Shown here: positions 13,076-26,179 of the stretch, piece after piece | Numbering within the stretch: the stretch's first letter is position 1 | How the letters are laid out: every line of letters begins with the position of its first letter | NCBI GenBank assembly: GCA_027943335.1 | Contig: BSBK01007035.1 | Location: 496,501-560,500, forward strand | Direction of reading: 5' to 3' | DNA from: Chamaecyparis obtusa | Lineage: Eukaryota > Streptophyta > Pinopsida > Cupressales > Cupressaceae | Length of the DNA: 64,000 bases | The notes under the pieces: model-generated | The model's input: only the letters and a program-made list of their open reading frames with translations | Told to the model about the DNA's origin: nothing | Database searches by the model: none | Program-made: the position numbers and the translations under genes

Positions 13076-13601
13076 TTCTAAAAAAGTGGTTTTTAAACAT
13101 TCCTACTAAAAAGAAATTTATAACATTTGGGTATTTAAATAAATTATATATTTGAAAACTAGACTCTGAGCACTACATTTTCTAGTACTAAAATTTTTTG
13201 AGATTCAATCTCTAAGTGCCTCAAATTTAGATATCAATTGACAAGAAATTTGAAAAAAAAGGGAAACACTTCCACTTTTTGCCCAAAAGTGGGACTCAAC
13301 TTCTTGGAGCCATCCGAATCAATAACTTTAAACATTGTAGGATTTGAGCAACACAGATCCACAGAAACCCGAAGATCACTTGCATACAAAAACCTGTCAC
13401 AAGAAGTCAACTGAAGAAGAGGGCAAGGGTTTGACTTAGAAGGTGAAGAAGAAAATATCCTCAAATAACTGAATGAATAATAGTGTACAATGGATCATCC
13501 ATATAAAGGAGATCAAAGGCCTTGAAAAGGCAAACCTAAAAAGCAGAAGTGCATGTAATAATCAGTTAAACTATTACAAGACTAATGCATGCAAAAAACA
13601 A

Positions 13602-13676
13602 CTGATGCATAACTAGTGCATGAGTCAACTAAAGCAAACTGATGCATAACTAGTGCATGAGTTGACTAAAGCAAAG
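13602..13676. repeat. Tandem duplication, 37 bp
   Basis: CTGATGCATAACTAGTGCAT followed by GAGTCAACTAAAGCAAA is repeated once at 13639 with two transitions (GAGTTGACT). The copy is direct and adjacent. Confidence 0.85.
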
Positions 13677-14311
13677 AGTTGATATCTTAAGAAGGGAGTA
13701 AAATATTAATAAAATTAATAATTTACTCTAAAAAACATGTATAGCTTAACGCCAAGATCCTAATATGGATCAATCAAACCTTAAACTTTCCATCTTTTGT
13801 AAAGAAAAATGAAACTTAAATATGCCTTTAACCACTACATATGAACCGATACATATGAAGTCAATTCATATCCATAATATTATTATGATCCAAACTGTAT
13901 ATATGTGAGCAATATACTTGAACCAATAACATCATTATAACACATTATTCAAAGTGTATATAAACCATGATAACATCATTGATAGTGATATGGATATCCA
14001 TATTCATGTCTCAACATCACATCATAGTACCAACACAAGATCTCTATATCACTTATATCATGATATACCATAATATCATGATATACCACAATATCATTTC
14101 CATTCACTTACCACAATATCATTGTCATTCACTAACTAGATTATTTTGTTTTGCATTAAGGATAACAAAAACCAAAGGAACCAAAGGTGGGTAGCAATAG
14201 TTATGATTCACTGAAAGTGAGAATCTAAATCATATTATTTTTTAAGGAAAAAGGAAAGATGTATATATAATATATAAGATAGTAAATACAATGATTAGAG
14301 GAAATCTATAA

Positions 14312-14951
14312 GGGCCCGTTTGGCACCTGGAATTAACCTAGAATAGGCATTATTGAATGCAAGAATAAACTAATTCGCTGTTTGTGGCCATTTTTTGAAT
14401 TCTCAAATTAGAAAACTAATTCCCATTTTCAGCTGAATGCTTGCATTAGTTAATTCTGAAAAAAAAGGTGGAATTAATTTTATTCCAGGAATAAGCTTTT
14501 CATGGATTTGAAATTACATCAAAATGTATAAGTTTTTCGGGTCTGTGTGTGAACGGTTAAGGGATTATAATCTTATTTTTTTTTCAATTTTTTTTTATAA
14601 TTTTTTTTTAATAATTTTTTTTTACAATTTTTTAAATAATCTTATTTTTTTAAGTTAATAATACATATTTTAATTTAAAAATATATTAGTTAAAAATACA
14701 TATATATTTTAATTAAAAACCCAACAACAAAAATGATAAGTTCAAAAATTAAAAATTAAAAATTAAAATTAAAAAAAAAAAAAAAATAATTCTTATTCCA
14801 ATTTCACATTATGGGATCCAAACACAGAATAGATTATTCCAGCTTTCATTTTGAGGATTAATTAATCAGAGAATAGGTCCTTATTCTAGAATAGGCCTAT
14901 TCTAGAATAGGCCTATTCTAGATAAGCTAATTCCATGCACCAAACGGGCCC
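14312..14951. mobile_element. Tourist-like (PIF/Harbinger) MITE
   Basis: A 640-bp unit has terminal inverted repeats beginning GGGCCCGTTTGG on both ends and continuing with few mismatches to GGAATTA. It is flanked by the trinucleotide TAA on each side (14309-14311 and 14952-14954), the TWA target duplication typical of PIF/Harbinger elements. It has no coding capacity: the interior is A/T-rich with poly-T and poly-A tracts. Its right end holds three palindromic copies of CTATTCTAGAATAGG (14880-14930). It would have depended on a PIF/Harbinger transposase encoded elsewhere. Confidence 0.9.
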
Positions 14952-15262
14952 TAAGATAATAGACTTAACATCAAAACACTACCCTAGGAGCCATTCTCAA
15001 CCAACAATTGTTAAACATGTACATTATACTAATATTGATAAAATTTTAAATGTGAGCTATGCTGAACCACTATCAAAACCCAAACCTAATTTTTTTTTAA
15101 AGGTATATTACATTTAGATACTACAATTATACCTAGTCAGATACAATCTTTTCCTCTCTCTTCCATTACTTTGAGGATTTAGTGTAGCACTATGGCCACC
15201 TAGATTTTCCACGGGCTATAATGGTGTATATGTAGATTTTGGATGTCCTATTGTATTAATTG

Positions 15263-15284
15263 CACACGTGGGATTCTATATAAG
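15263..15284 (+). promoter_or_regulatory. Promoter-like G-box and TATA box
   Basis: CACACGTGGG (G-box core CACGTG, 15265-15270) is followed 7 bp later by CTATATAAGAG (TATATAAG, 15277-15284). No gene is visible downstream, so this may be the promoter of a decayed LTR or gene, or chance. Confidence 0.35.
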
Positions 15285-15299
15285 AGAGTGTCTGAGTAA

Positions 15300-17992
15300 C
15301 ATGTTAAACTAGGCTTATTTTCCATATAAAAAAAAGCACTGTGTAGTTTATAGTTGTACTAATAAATATTAGCATTTTAAATTCAGTGCTACTAAATCTT
15401 AGTTCTTAAATTAAAACCATCTATATTTTGTGAGATTCCAAACATGGTAATCCATGCATGTCATTATTTTCATACATTTTTCTTATCATGCTAGACTTGG
15501 GTTTAAGCATAATTAAGCAAAACTCATATTGAGATGTTTAGACTTAAACTTGATCAAGTATATTTTATTTATAATATGAATGCTACGAATAAAGAGAATC
15601 AATGATATAATGTTATTTGATTGACATTATTCTAGAAGATTAATTGTTCTTCCATGCTTTTCATATTTGATATATACCATAAATACCCATGAAATAAACC
15701 ATTCTATGACTATCGAATAGAATCAATATTTAAATTTTCACACTCCCATTTTGTAAGAGTTGAGACCTATTATGTCTATGTCTTTCATACATACACGAGG
15801 CAAATGTGCATACTAATGAATAATAATATTTTTGGTTAAAATGAATCCCTTGTTTTATTTGCAACATTCTACATTTTTTGACACATAGAGTGCTAATAAA
15901 TGTTTTATTGAAATCAATTTTGGTTTGTAATTTGTTTCAAGTTGTTATATCTTGTTTGAAATCTAGTTCTTTGTGGGCTTTATTGCTCTATCTCTACCTC
16001 TTGTCTTGGTTTGTGCACCCTTTTCTCTCCATTTGATTTTCCTTGTGAAGTATTCACTTTTTCATGTTAGTATTTGTTCTTATATTTTATATTAGCTAGT
16101 CAATTGTTTGATTTATCAAGGACTTGCATCTCCCAAGTGAGATACTACTTGAGAGGACGATCATAGTGATTGGATCTCATTCTGAAATCTTATTTAGATG
16201 TTGATTGTCTCATATTCTATTGTGGAATAAAGATGTTTTTCACTCTCATTTCCATCACTATATTCTTGTTTGATCTCTATCATAAGGAAATCTTTATCAT
16301 CTCATATGTCTATAATGGTGAGCTTTTCGTATGACATAGTTAAGTCTTCCAATTGAGTTGACATCATTGATGCATTGGCATTGCATATCTTTGATTGTGA
16401 TTGTGTTCTATTCTAACATCTCAATTACATAGACATGTAATATTACTTGTTGATGTCACCTTTACATCATCAAAAAAATGTATTCATTTGTACTTTGATC
16501 ATTAATATTTTACATATCATTATGATATTATGGTTTCTCTTATAACAATACTTTATTTAACAAAATATTATTCTTTCAAATAAAAAAGTATTAATAAATA
16601 ATAATTAACAAAAGAAATAACAATTCCCATTAAGAATAAAATTACCTTTTTCTCTAAATATATTAACTACAGAACCATCTATTAAATAAACTTTAATTTT
16701 GTTTAAAACAATTATATTGGAATGATAACAAAAGGGGGAAAAAATCTATTAAATGTAGTTTAACAATTCTAAATAATATTATAAAACAAAGAATACTTCA
16801 ACCTAACAATTTTGAACGACATATAAGCTTGGCAGAGAAAAAATGGATAGTATATTTCTCCCTCAATTAAAGGAAATCAAAGCATTGATCGTCAATACAA
16901 TGACAAGGAAATGAAACACTTTCTCATTATTGTCATTGTACACAATCTGTATCTACATTGCGAATTGACTAGAAAGAACTCAGTCAAGAAAGTGTGATTG
17001 AAAGGCATGATTTCTCTTTATGTTCCGGTCCCTGGTTTGCCTCCATCAACCTGACAAAATCAAAATCAACCTGGAATTATTATTTGATTTCAAACGACAC
17101 AGACATCAACGTTGGATAAAGAATGCAAAAAAAGATCGGTTCATTCAAGAGCAATCGAATGTTTTTTTCATCGATTTCAATTTATTTTGTGTTTTCAAAG
17201 AACAGCTTGATGAGATCTCATCTTCTGAAAAGCAGTGCCGATGGATACTTTAAAGAGAGGAATAACATCATTACCGAACATTGAAAAGCTTTTTCTGGCT
17301 CAGTCTACAACACTGCATGCGCTTCCCCACCTTATTATCCTGTTGTACTGTCACGTCCTTGTAAGCAATCTGCTTAACAAAGCTTGCCCACCATTAACAC
17401 ATCTGACTTTTTTTTTGTTTAAAGAGATTATCCATACGATCTTTTTTTTTAACATGACATAAGTAAGACTAACTTATTCAAATACTAAACGCCAATTCTA
17501 TAATAAAATGGAGTATTTATTATAGAAATATGGCCATCCAATGGAGTAATTTTTATTCAAATATGACCATCCAAAGGAAACCTTTTAATGGCTTTAAAGA
17601 GAAGATAACAAATGGTGGTTTTTAGTTCGTTAAGAGTGACTCAGAATTTATAAAGATTATATCATAGTATGAAGATGTTTTTGTGTTTCAAATAATTTTG
17701 GTAGCAGGAATGTTTTTCATTTTCAGATCTTAGTCAACTAAGTTGATTATTCAAACTATTTTGATTTGTTTTTGTGATATCAATTGATTGTTTTGGATTA
17801 AAGCAAAATTGGGCTTTGAAGGGGGCCCGCAATTCTTTACAACAAAACTAAAGATAAAGCATTAAAGATTCCAAAACAAACTAGACTACAAAAACCACAG
17901 ACGCCCAACAGAAAACCAAGTAGCTCCCCCAAATAGAGCCAACACAACCTCCTAGACAAACCCAACCCGAGACAAAAAAAACTGAGCACCAC
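15300..17992. other. Intergenic DNA, nothing firmly recognised
   Basis: Mostly A/T-rich. A more balanced patch at about 16990-17400 has two overlapping open frames of 77 and 75 codons, but neither resembles a family I know. The 3' end (17830-17992), read on the minus strand, looks like a transcribed tail with T-rich runs and GCGGGCCCCC, downstream of the interrupted ORF described next. Confidence 0.4.
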
Positions 17993-18114
17993 CTAAATCA
18001 CATTCTTGATTATTTCTCCAACCTCTTCACCTATATCACACATCTTCTTAACTGTCTCTCAAAGAACTGAGACATCATTGGAAACAAAAGTTTCCTTCTT
18101 CTTCAGGCTCGCCC
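17993..18114 (-). pseudogene. 3' end of an ORF split by the Tat element
   Basis: Joining this flank to the minus-strand ORF at 41060-41177 across the Tat target site, with one copy of the duplication removed, keeps a single reading frame for about 40 codons here. It has one internal TGA, then a TAG at 17993-17995. The segment is Lys/Glu-rich (for example EEVGEIIKN). The in-frame continuation shows that the giant element landed inside an existing reading frame. I do not recognise the protein; a LINE or other repeat-derived ORF is possible given the T-rich 3' tail. Confidence 0.5.
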
Positions 18115-19139
18115 CGTAATACCCTAAAATTGGCACCTAATAAATTCAATCAATTTTGGTACATTTTCGTCAATTTTACCTCTCTAAAGTCCTAGTTTCC
18201 TAGGCAATTTTCTCTCTCCTACCTGACTTAATTCGACTTGATGTCAATTGCAAAGACCCTAAATTGCATTAATCAAATATTAAAATTAATTCCTAAAGTC
18301 TTCGACTTTTATTAGCTAAATTACCCCTATGATAAATTAATTTAATTCTAAAGTCCTAAGTGCTTGTAATTAAATTAAACCCACCCCATTTGGCTAATAT
18401 ACATGAAAATGAATTAATAATTACTTGTTATTTGAATGGACACTCATTTTTGAATTAACAATTCATAATATTCGAAAGGTCACCCTGTGTGGCATTTTCC
18501 ATTCTTTTAATAAGTAATTTATGCATTTTTGTCTCAAATGGGAATGGAGGGTCAGGAGTTTCAAATCAAGAACCCCTTCATTCTCTTCTCGGGATTTCCT
18601 ATTTAATGAGTCTCATTTCTTCATTCAAGGGGGCAATTTTTGAGAGTAATTGAACTATAGTATTTTTGTGTCTCAATTTCATTAATTCAAAGCTTTATTG
18701 CATTTTAGTATAATTTTTATTTGAGTTTAATATTGCATCTCATATTAGAATTAGTTTTCTTAATTGCTCTTAGCTTAATATCATCTTTATTTCAATCTCT
18801 TTAGATTAAATTGCACTTCATATTTCCTTTCAAGCTATTTAGATTAATATAGTATTTCTTTTAAAGCATCTTAGATTAAATTGCACTCATTCTAGTTCAA
18901 TTCGGTTTTTTTGCTTATCATCATAGCTTTTGAAAATCCTCTGTTGTAGAATCGGTCTTATGGTTGTTGGCTCTCCAATGTGAGAGTAATTAAACACCCC
19001 GTCTACATAGGAGGCAACAGGTCACTTCACGATGGATTTTAGATTGAGTAATTCATACTCTCTCTTGTAATTCGATCATGTGAGTAATGACCATGTTTCG
19101 TGTGTAGTTGGATTTGAGGTTCACATCCCACCACATACA
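18115..19139 (+). repeat. Left (5') LTR of the Tat element, 1025 bp
   Basis: It starts CGTAATACCC, where the right LTR has TGTAATACCC, so the canonical TG has changed to CG. It ends CCACATACA. It aligns end to end with 39049-40023 plus 41007-41054. The terminal similarity to the solo LTR at 40024 (TGTATGCACCCTAAAATGG) shows a family of related Tat LTRs. Confidence 0.92.
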
Positions 19140-19142
19140 TTT

Positions 19143-19160
19143 TAGCACCCACCATGGGGC
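19143..19160 (+). other. Primer-binding site of the Tat element
   Basis: TAGCACCCACCATGGGGC starts 4 bp after the LTR. It reads as a primer-binding site of the TGGCGCCCA type (complement to a tRNA-Lys 3' end is the closest I know) in which three G have become A. Assignment to a particular tRNA is tentative. Confidence 0.6.
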
Positions 19161-21355
19161 AGAAAGATCAATTTCTGGCCTCATTCTCATTTTTTTGATA
19201 GGAAATTTAAGCTCTGCCGTGCGTCTATATTGTCTGTGTATGAATTCTCATGCAAGAATCCAGAGCGTGTCGCACGAAGATTCACTCCTTGTAGCACTCT
19301 CTCGCGCAAGCTGATGCATCCTCGCGTGGTGCCCTATACTTTCTCACGCACTGTGTAGTACTTCCTCACGTGAGATTTGGATACAGTAGTCTAAAATTTT
19401 TAGTTTCTGTCTTTCCTGTTTCAGTTTTCTAACAGTTTCCTGTTTGCTGTTGTTTATTATTTCTCTATTATTTTCACAGCGTAATAGTTTTCTGTAGGAC
19501 ATTTGACCAAGAACATAAAACATGCTAATGGTTTGATTGTAGGACGATAGTCGAAGACTTGCTAAAATGTTGTGTCTGTTTCTTGCTTTCATTCACATAG
19601 TCTAAATAGGGGCTCCGTTAAAATTTCTTGAGGATTTTGATAGTGAGTTAGAGAATTTGGCTCTTCATTACATGGAGGTGATGACCATGAATGAACCTTA
19701 AATCCTAATGATCTTACTAATATGACAAATTCTTGGGGAAGCAGAGAAAGGTAGTGAATCTTTACGCTTCTACTTTCTAGGGGACTATGCTCTTCTCTCT
19801 TTGAGAGAAACATAAACCCAAAAGCTTGTAGTTGTGGTGGAGTGAAGCTAACTCCGTGATGAATCTTCTTGATGTGTTTGTGTGAGGAAATGGGATAGAG
19901 AATTATGTTCTTCTCCCTTTGGGAGAAATAGAAAATCTGACCCCTGAATCTAAACCAAGTCCAGTGTCACCTTTAGAGGGCCTACTGGAAGTTGAACCTC
20001 TGGGAATGACCCAAGTGAGTATGCACCTATCACCGATGATTCCACCTCACTCTACTAAAGAACATTTTGTTGAGTCTAAAGACTCCAAAACCATGTTAGC
20101 TTCCTTCTCAAGACTTTGACTATCATCTTGAGAAGGCTCCATCTGTTATATTGAGCGGTGCCGCTCCTAGTCCTGCTTGCGGGGGTGTATGACTTTCGGA
20201 TGTTGGTGTGGCTGCGAGGCCTCAACCCTATATCGGGGGCACCAAAGGTTAGCGTGAGTGGAAGCTTATTAAAAACTTTCCTTAGCTAGTGGCCTACCCA
20301 GTTCACCTCCGAAAGGAGTCATAATATTTGTGTAGGGAGGGGGAAGAATCTCTCTCATAGATTCCCATCATAGGCATACACCTAGATGCTTGAAGGTGGT
20401 TGCGACACTAGCCCCTGCTACAAGGGTAACCTTTGAACGTACACTATTGAGTCCTTGGAAACACAAAAAACATGGGTGCCCTCTAGGGGGTGACACGGCT
20501 GTGTGAGGTGCACATATGCACATAAGCAATGGGGTAAAGGTTTTGTCTTCTCACCATTTTTTTTGTAGGGGTAAGCTATGTGTTTGTTATCGAGTCTTAA
20601 ACATTGTCCAATCCTTATCAAACAAAGACTCTCTTGATGCTATCAAGTTGCTTTGTCCTTGATAGGTCTGTTAACGACTGCTTCTTGTATCACAACTGCT
20701 TGATTTGAACCTTTACGTCTTTAAACAAATGCTTGAAATCCTAAAATGAGATTGTTGATTAAACTGTTCTTCAAACCTGTCAAGAAAATAGATTTTCTAT
20801 TAGACATCAATTTAGGCTGCACCTCAAAATTCAACTTTAACCTCAAAAACTGTTTCAGGCTGTTAGCTTTTGCACTTTTCCTGCGTGAAGTTTCACACTT
20901 CAGAGCACTTCCTCGCATGAGACTTTGTTCTCTCACGTGAAGGTTGGTGTTCTCTCGTGTAGCCTAGTACTATCTTGTGCGAGACTGTAGCCCAGTTTTC
21001 AAAAATAGAGACTTGTTTGCCATTGATTGTTTGACTTTTTATCTGATCTACTTTTTGTCTGAGGTCTATTTTTCTACTTTCCTGTCGTTCACTATCAGAA
21101 ACTGGTTGTTTTGAGTTAGGAATCGATCAATGTTTTCTTTGACTCATGTCGTCTCTCATTGGTCTACCTTATCTCTTTATGCCTTTTGTATCTTGTGTTG
21201 CGATTGTCTTATCTTGGCTATTCTAGCCACCTCTTTTGACGATTCATACTAGGTCCATCTCACATCTTGGCTATTCTAGCCTTTATCTTCTTTTCGTTGT
21301 TCTTAGAGACTGAGTCTAGCATTATCCCGAGTCCTCTCTCATTTCACCTTCATCT
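19161..21355 (+). other. 2.2-kb untranslated leader of the Tat element
   Basis: No coding sequence is convincing here. A more GC-rich core (20140-20560), with blocks such as GGGGGTGACACGGC and CACCTCCGAAAGGAG, looks conserved, as expected for packaging or dimerisation signals. The flanks carry repeated near-palindromes of the CTCACGTGAG type (19365-19375, 20901-20912, 20927-20940). Long leaders before gag are usual in Tat elements. The 66-82 codon frames on either strand here have no known relatives and look fortuitous. Confidence 0.6.
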
Positions 21356-23440
21356 ATGACTGTCACGAGTAGAAGTGGCAAGACTTATCCCATTCAGAAT
21401 CCTAATCAAGGTAGAAGCGAACCTCCTAATCAAGAAATAGATCATTCTAAATCTATTGTGAAATTTGAACTTTGTGAGATATCCTCGATTTCCTCATTGA
21501 ATACTTCAAAAGATAGTCCATCTCAACCATCACCTCCAGTGTTTCAAGAGTGTTTTAACTCGTTGTTTGAAGTGCAACTTGGTTTTTCATTTCAAGAGAA
21601 AGACAACTCATTGTTTCACAACTTTGGAAGACCTCTCCCTCGGACTAATCCTATTATCATACCTATTGATCCTAATGAGAATAATTCTATCATTGAACCT
21701 AGTGATACTATTGATGATATCTTCTCACTTGAATTTGTTAAATCTTTTGATCCTGTTCATTCACCAAAGGTTACTGTGGCTGCACCCTTTCAACATTGGA
21801 CATATCATTTCACTAAGAATTCATGTACTACACAAGCCTACAACAAGATGGGAGATTTGTTTGATTTCCAACCAGGAAAGTTCAGTTAAACCTTTGATCA
21901 ATATCACAATAATCAATATCATGGTCAATCCTCTAATGACCCACGTCATGCTCAACCTTGAAATGAGAAACCTCATGGTCAATCTCAACATGACCAAAAT
22001 CAGTCTCACAATGATGATCAATCTTGAAGCAAACCTCAAGGTGATCGACAACCCGCCTATTTCTATCATCCTCCTCCGTTCGATCAAAACCAAGATGATC
22101 AACAACAAGATCAGATTCTAAGTATTTATGAGATCCTTGGGAATGAAAATGAAGTGATAACTCAATAGGATATAGAAACTACCAAAGCTAATAAGGGTCT
22201 TATTAAAATGATGGAGATCCTTCTCCTAGAGGAAAAAGAAAAATACTTCCTTGAGCTAGCTAAACAAGGGGCTAAGTTACCCCGAGACTATCAAGTTGAA
22301 ACACTCGTAGCTAAGGAAGAAGAAACTGAGACCGCAAAGTTGCAAAAGATGGTTCGAGAAATGTAAGATTAGATTAGTCAACTTGCAAGGAATAAAGACA
22401 AACCCACTCAACAATTTACAATGGAAAGTATTTGTCCTTTCCCTTTTGACAGAAGTCTTCATATGCCACCTTTTCCCAGAGGTGTAGAACTCCCTAAATA
22501 TGACAAATACTTGGGTACAACTGATCCCCAAGATCACTTAAGGGAGTTTGGCACATTGTCTATGGAATTCATGCATGATCAAACATATCTTATGCATTTG
22601 TTTCCTCATAGTTTGGGCGGACCAGCTATGGAATGGTTCTCTAGATTGCCTACTGGTATTAAAACTTTTGATGAAATGGCTAATCTTTTTCTCCAACACC
22701 ACTCACATAATATTCAACATCCGGTCAACATCTGAGATCTTTGCAACTTAAAACAGTGAAAAGGAGAATCTTTTCTAACATTCCTCCAAAGGTGGAGACA
22801 ATTATGTACGAAGTGTCCTCATAAGCTACCAGAGTCTGAGAGACTCAAGATTTTCTTGGACAATCTTGTCTCGGACTTCGGATACCAAGTACAATTGCAA
22901 GGTCCTCTTACTTTTGATAGTATGATCAAACAAGCAGTGCAGATAGATGCCTTTATGATCAAGAAGGGAGAATTAATTTTGAATAAGGACAATAAACAAG
23001 GATTCTCCATAAACAAGGATAAAGGAAAGACTACCAATAAGAACAGAGATGTAGTAAATGATGGAGTGGTGGATAATGTTACTGCAAAGCCTTCAAAGCC
23101 TACTTTTAATCTTACTTCCAGTATACAAGCGGCTAAGGCTATCAAAAAGACCACAATGGATAATCAACAAACTTCATGATTTTCTAGGAACAAACCTTGG
23201 GCCTCTCGACCCAAGTGTGATTTCACCTCTTTGAGAGAGCCTCTTGATGTGGTCTATAAAACTCTTATAGAGAATTAGGTTCTTACTCCTTTAGAAAAGT
23301 GTACTTATGACCCATAAACATGATCTCATTGGTGGAATGATAATGCTTATGTAACTATCACCAGAACATTGGTCATAAGACTTCTACTTGTCTCCAACTG
23401 AAGCATAAAGTTCAAGATCTCATTGACAATGGTGACATCC
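21356..23440 (+). pseudogene. gag: Tat gag polyprotein region, broken
   Basis: An ATG at 21356 opens 177 codons of Ser/Pro/Asn-rich N-terminal gag ending in a stop. Translation in the same frame continues through Gln/His/Asp-rich repeats (21900-22110) with stops. It reaches the gag core at 22421-22735, with the family signatures DPQDHLREF, a hydrophobic stretch and AMEWFSRLP. After one stop, a second part (22740-23179) shows FLTFLQRWR and FLDNLVSDFGYQ. A frameshift between 23180 and 23345 leads to a Tat-type zinc-binding motif CX2HX4HX4C at 23350-23391. Gag would package the RNA into particles. Interruptions are mainly TGA and TAG codons that single transitions explain. Confidence 0.85.
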
Positions 23441-24099
23441 TTGTGGAGAACCATAATAAGAATTCAGATCACCAAGCTTTTAAGGATCCCTTCCCTCCTC
23501 ATGAGAAGGGTGAGCCTTCAAATTCCAAGAATACCAATGCTAAAGTCAATTACACGTACACTAATAATGACAATGTTATTGGTATGATGGAACCTATCGA
23601 GATAGAGTATTGTGATGTGATCACTTCTAAAGTGAGCGGCAATGCTCCCAAATCTAAGACTCCTTTTATCTTGCGTAGCTCTATGTCTCTTTCATCTAAA
23701 TCTAAACAATCTCAAGACTATGCTAATGTTGTCACTTGATCACAAGGAAGAGTTGTTTTGGAAGGTCCTGATGCTTCCACCTCTGCTCCAAAGCAAACTG
23801 CGGATAAGAGACCTGATACTCCTGCATCCACTCTGAAGAAAATTGTGGATAAGACTGTTGTTTTCCCTACCAAAAAAAACATGAAATCTATTCCTACAAC
23901 TAGCTTGGCTAGTTATATCATCTTAGATCAACTCCAGCGAACCAATGCTCAGATTACCATTTTTGAGTTGTTGAAGATCTCGCCTACTCACAAGTAGATT
24001 TCGGATAAGGCCCTTGCTGAGGCAAACATTCCCAAGGATCTCGATCTCAACCGGTTCCAATCTATGGTGGGTCATTTGACTTCACCTCACTATCTATCC

Positions 24100-24663
24100 T
24101 TCTCTAAAGAAGATGATCACTCTTTGAGTCACCCACATAATGCTCCCTTGCATATAGAGGTCATGATAGGTCCTAAGCATGTCCGCTGAGTGGTTATAGA
24201 CAATGGTGCTGGTCTTAATATCTGTTCCACTAAACTACTCACTTAGCTAGGATATGATGAGAATTGTATACACCCTCACAAAAAGATTACCATTAAATCT
24301 TATGATGAGGAAGAACGCAAGTACCAAGGCTTAGTCATGCTACCTATCCGTGTAGGTCCCATTGAGAGAGATGTTACTTTCCAAGTGCTCGATATTCCTC
24401 TTGCCTACAATATCTTGTTGGGTAGGCCTTCGATTCATGAGATGCAGGCTGTTCCATCCACATACCATCAATGCATTAAGTTTCCATTCTATGGGGCGGA
24501 AGTCACTGTACCTACAAATACCAATTTCTCTTGCAACACTCTTGCACAAACTGTAGATAGCTTTGTTCCAGCAAATAGAGAATCCACTGAGTTTTATGAT
24601 GCTAAGCTGAAAGAAATGGAACAAACTTTGAGACTTAAAGATACAAGCATGGGAGAATACTGA
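24100..24663 (+). pseudogene. prot: Tat aspartic protease domain
   Basis: The frame shows the retropepsin active site as DNGAG at 24199-24213, the form found in Tat elements in place of DTG/DSG. A KLLT..GYD segment follows, and the C-terminal flap part NILLGRPSIH is near 24409-24438. One stop lies just before the active site (24187-24189) and one within the KLLT..L stretch. The protease would cut the Gag-Pol polyprotein. It is in frame with the end of gag but shifted by one relative to the gag core. Confidence 0.85.
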
Positions 24664-25962
24664 ATGGAACTTGTGCTATCACTGGCTACTCTACCTCTGT
24701 CTCCATGCTCTTATGGGAGACCTTCTGAGGAAAACAAACTTTCTAATGCTCCTTCTCAAATAGTTTACGATGGTGCCTTTGTAAGGGCCTCTATGCCTTT
24801 AGAAGATGAGGATGAAGAGAGAGCTATCAGAGCATGGATCTATAAAGGAAAAGAAATGGCTGCAACAACCACTCCACCTCCATATTTAGAGCAAGAACCA
24901 TACAGTGAAGCCTTCAAGATCATGAAGCACTTCAGTTATAAGGGGAGTGGTCCTATACGAAAAAATGATAATGGCTTACTAAAACCCATTGAAGCTACAT
25001 GCCATCGCACAAAAGATACTAGTGGCTTAGGCTTTAAAAATACTCCCTTTCATTTAGGGACCAAGAAATTTGTGTCAGCTCCTGAGCCTGAGCCTGAACC
25101 TGAACCTGAACAAGAAATTGAAGATGCCACTCCAGAAGTGAATCTAGAGGACAGCTCTAATGAAGATACATTTCCATATCCTATTCCTCCAGATCTTGCA
25201 GCACTCTTTGTCAAACCTGATGAGCCTATCATACCTGTTCATATGATAGAGACAGATACTGATACTGATAATGATTCAGATAAAACTTCTTTAGTGTATC
25301 AATTCACATATGAGGAATGGAAAGCAACACTAAATGATGATCCTAATTTTCAAGGTGAATGATATAGGCCACCCCATTTTCAAAAGTACTTTGAACAAGA
25401 TCAACTTCAACAAGCTATTAATGCCACAAGGGATAATAATGAGTCTGATGATGTTGCTAATGAAATTCCCACATCAAGTACTAAATCACATGAATATGAG
25501 TTTGACTCTTTGTCTGAGGCTACTTATGATGTAGACATAGATACTGTTCACATGTATGAAAGACTCCTCGAAGTAGGTGAAGGGTCTAGCACTAGGCTAC
25601 ATGAATTAGGCACCACTAATGTCAACATGTCCTCTACTTCCGACGCAAGGTCTTATAGGGATTCAAACACTCCTTTGGATGAGATCGCTCTAGGTCTTGA
25701 CTTGCTTGTCAGAGCTTTTGAGGGTTATACCATGAACACAGTTGAACCAGTCACTACTTCCCTTTCACTCCGTCATCTCGATCTGATAAACTGGAACTCC
25801 CCTTCCAAACCTAATGAAGTCCTAACATTCCAGAATGATTATGATCAATCCTGTTACCTCCATGCTATTGAACCTATGATGTCCTCCACCAGCGAAAGAA
25901 GTGTCAACATGACAGAGGTGGATATCAAGTATCTCAGTCAAAAAATTAAAAGAAGAAAATAG
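24664..25962 (+). pseudogene. Acidic linker between protease and RT
   Basis: Two long open stretches of 232 and 150 codons, separated by one stop (25360-25362), encode a low-complexity acidic region with a Pro-Glu repeat (PEPEPEPEPE at about 25081-25110, a CCTGAA/CCTGAG hexamer array) and runs of Asp/Thr (25250-25280). No known domain. Such spacers between protease and RT occur in Tat polyproteins and are poorly conserved. A frameshift near 25950 returns the reading to the frame used by RT. Confidence 0.7.
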
Positions 25963-26179
25963 ATGCTCTGATGGTGAAAACCACTTTATGGTAGTATCAG
26001 AGCCAAAAATAGTAAAAATAAAAGACGTATCCGAAGGTGAAAACCTCTCTAAGGCACCCAAGGATGAGATACTTGATATGCTTCTAAGCCACTTTCAAGA
26101 GAGGTCATCAGTATTGATTGAGCTGACACAACCAGTCAATTTGGGTATGGAGGCTGGTCCATAGATTATTCATCTAGCA

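Noticed and set aside
14056..14130. ATATCATGATATACCA repeats as a CRISPR-like array
   Set aside because: Only a few irregular AT-rich copies in a plant intergenic region; simple tandem duplication.
21821..22121. Overlapping Ile/Leu/Met-rich ORFs on both strands in gag
   Set aside because: Shadows of the Gln/His/Asp-rich gag segment read in other frames.
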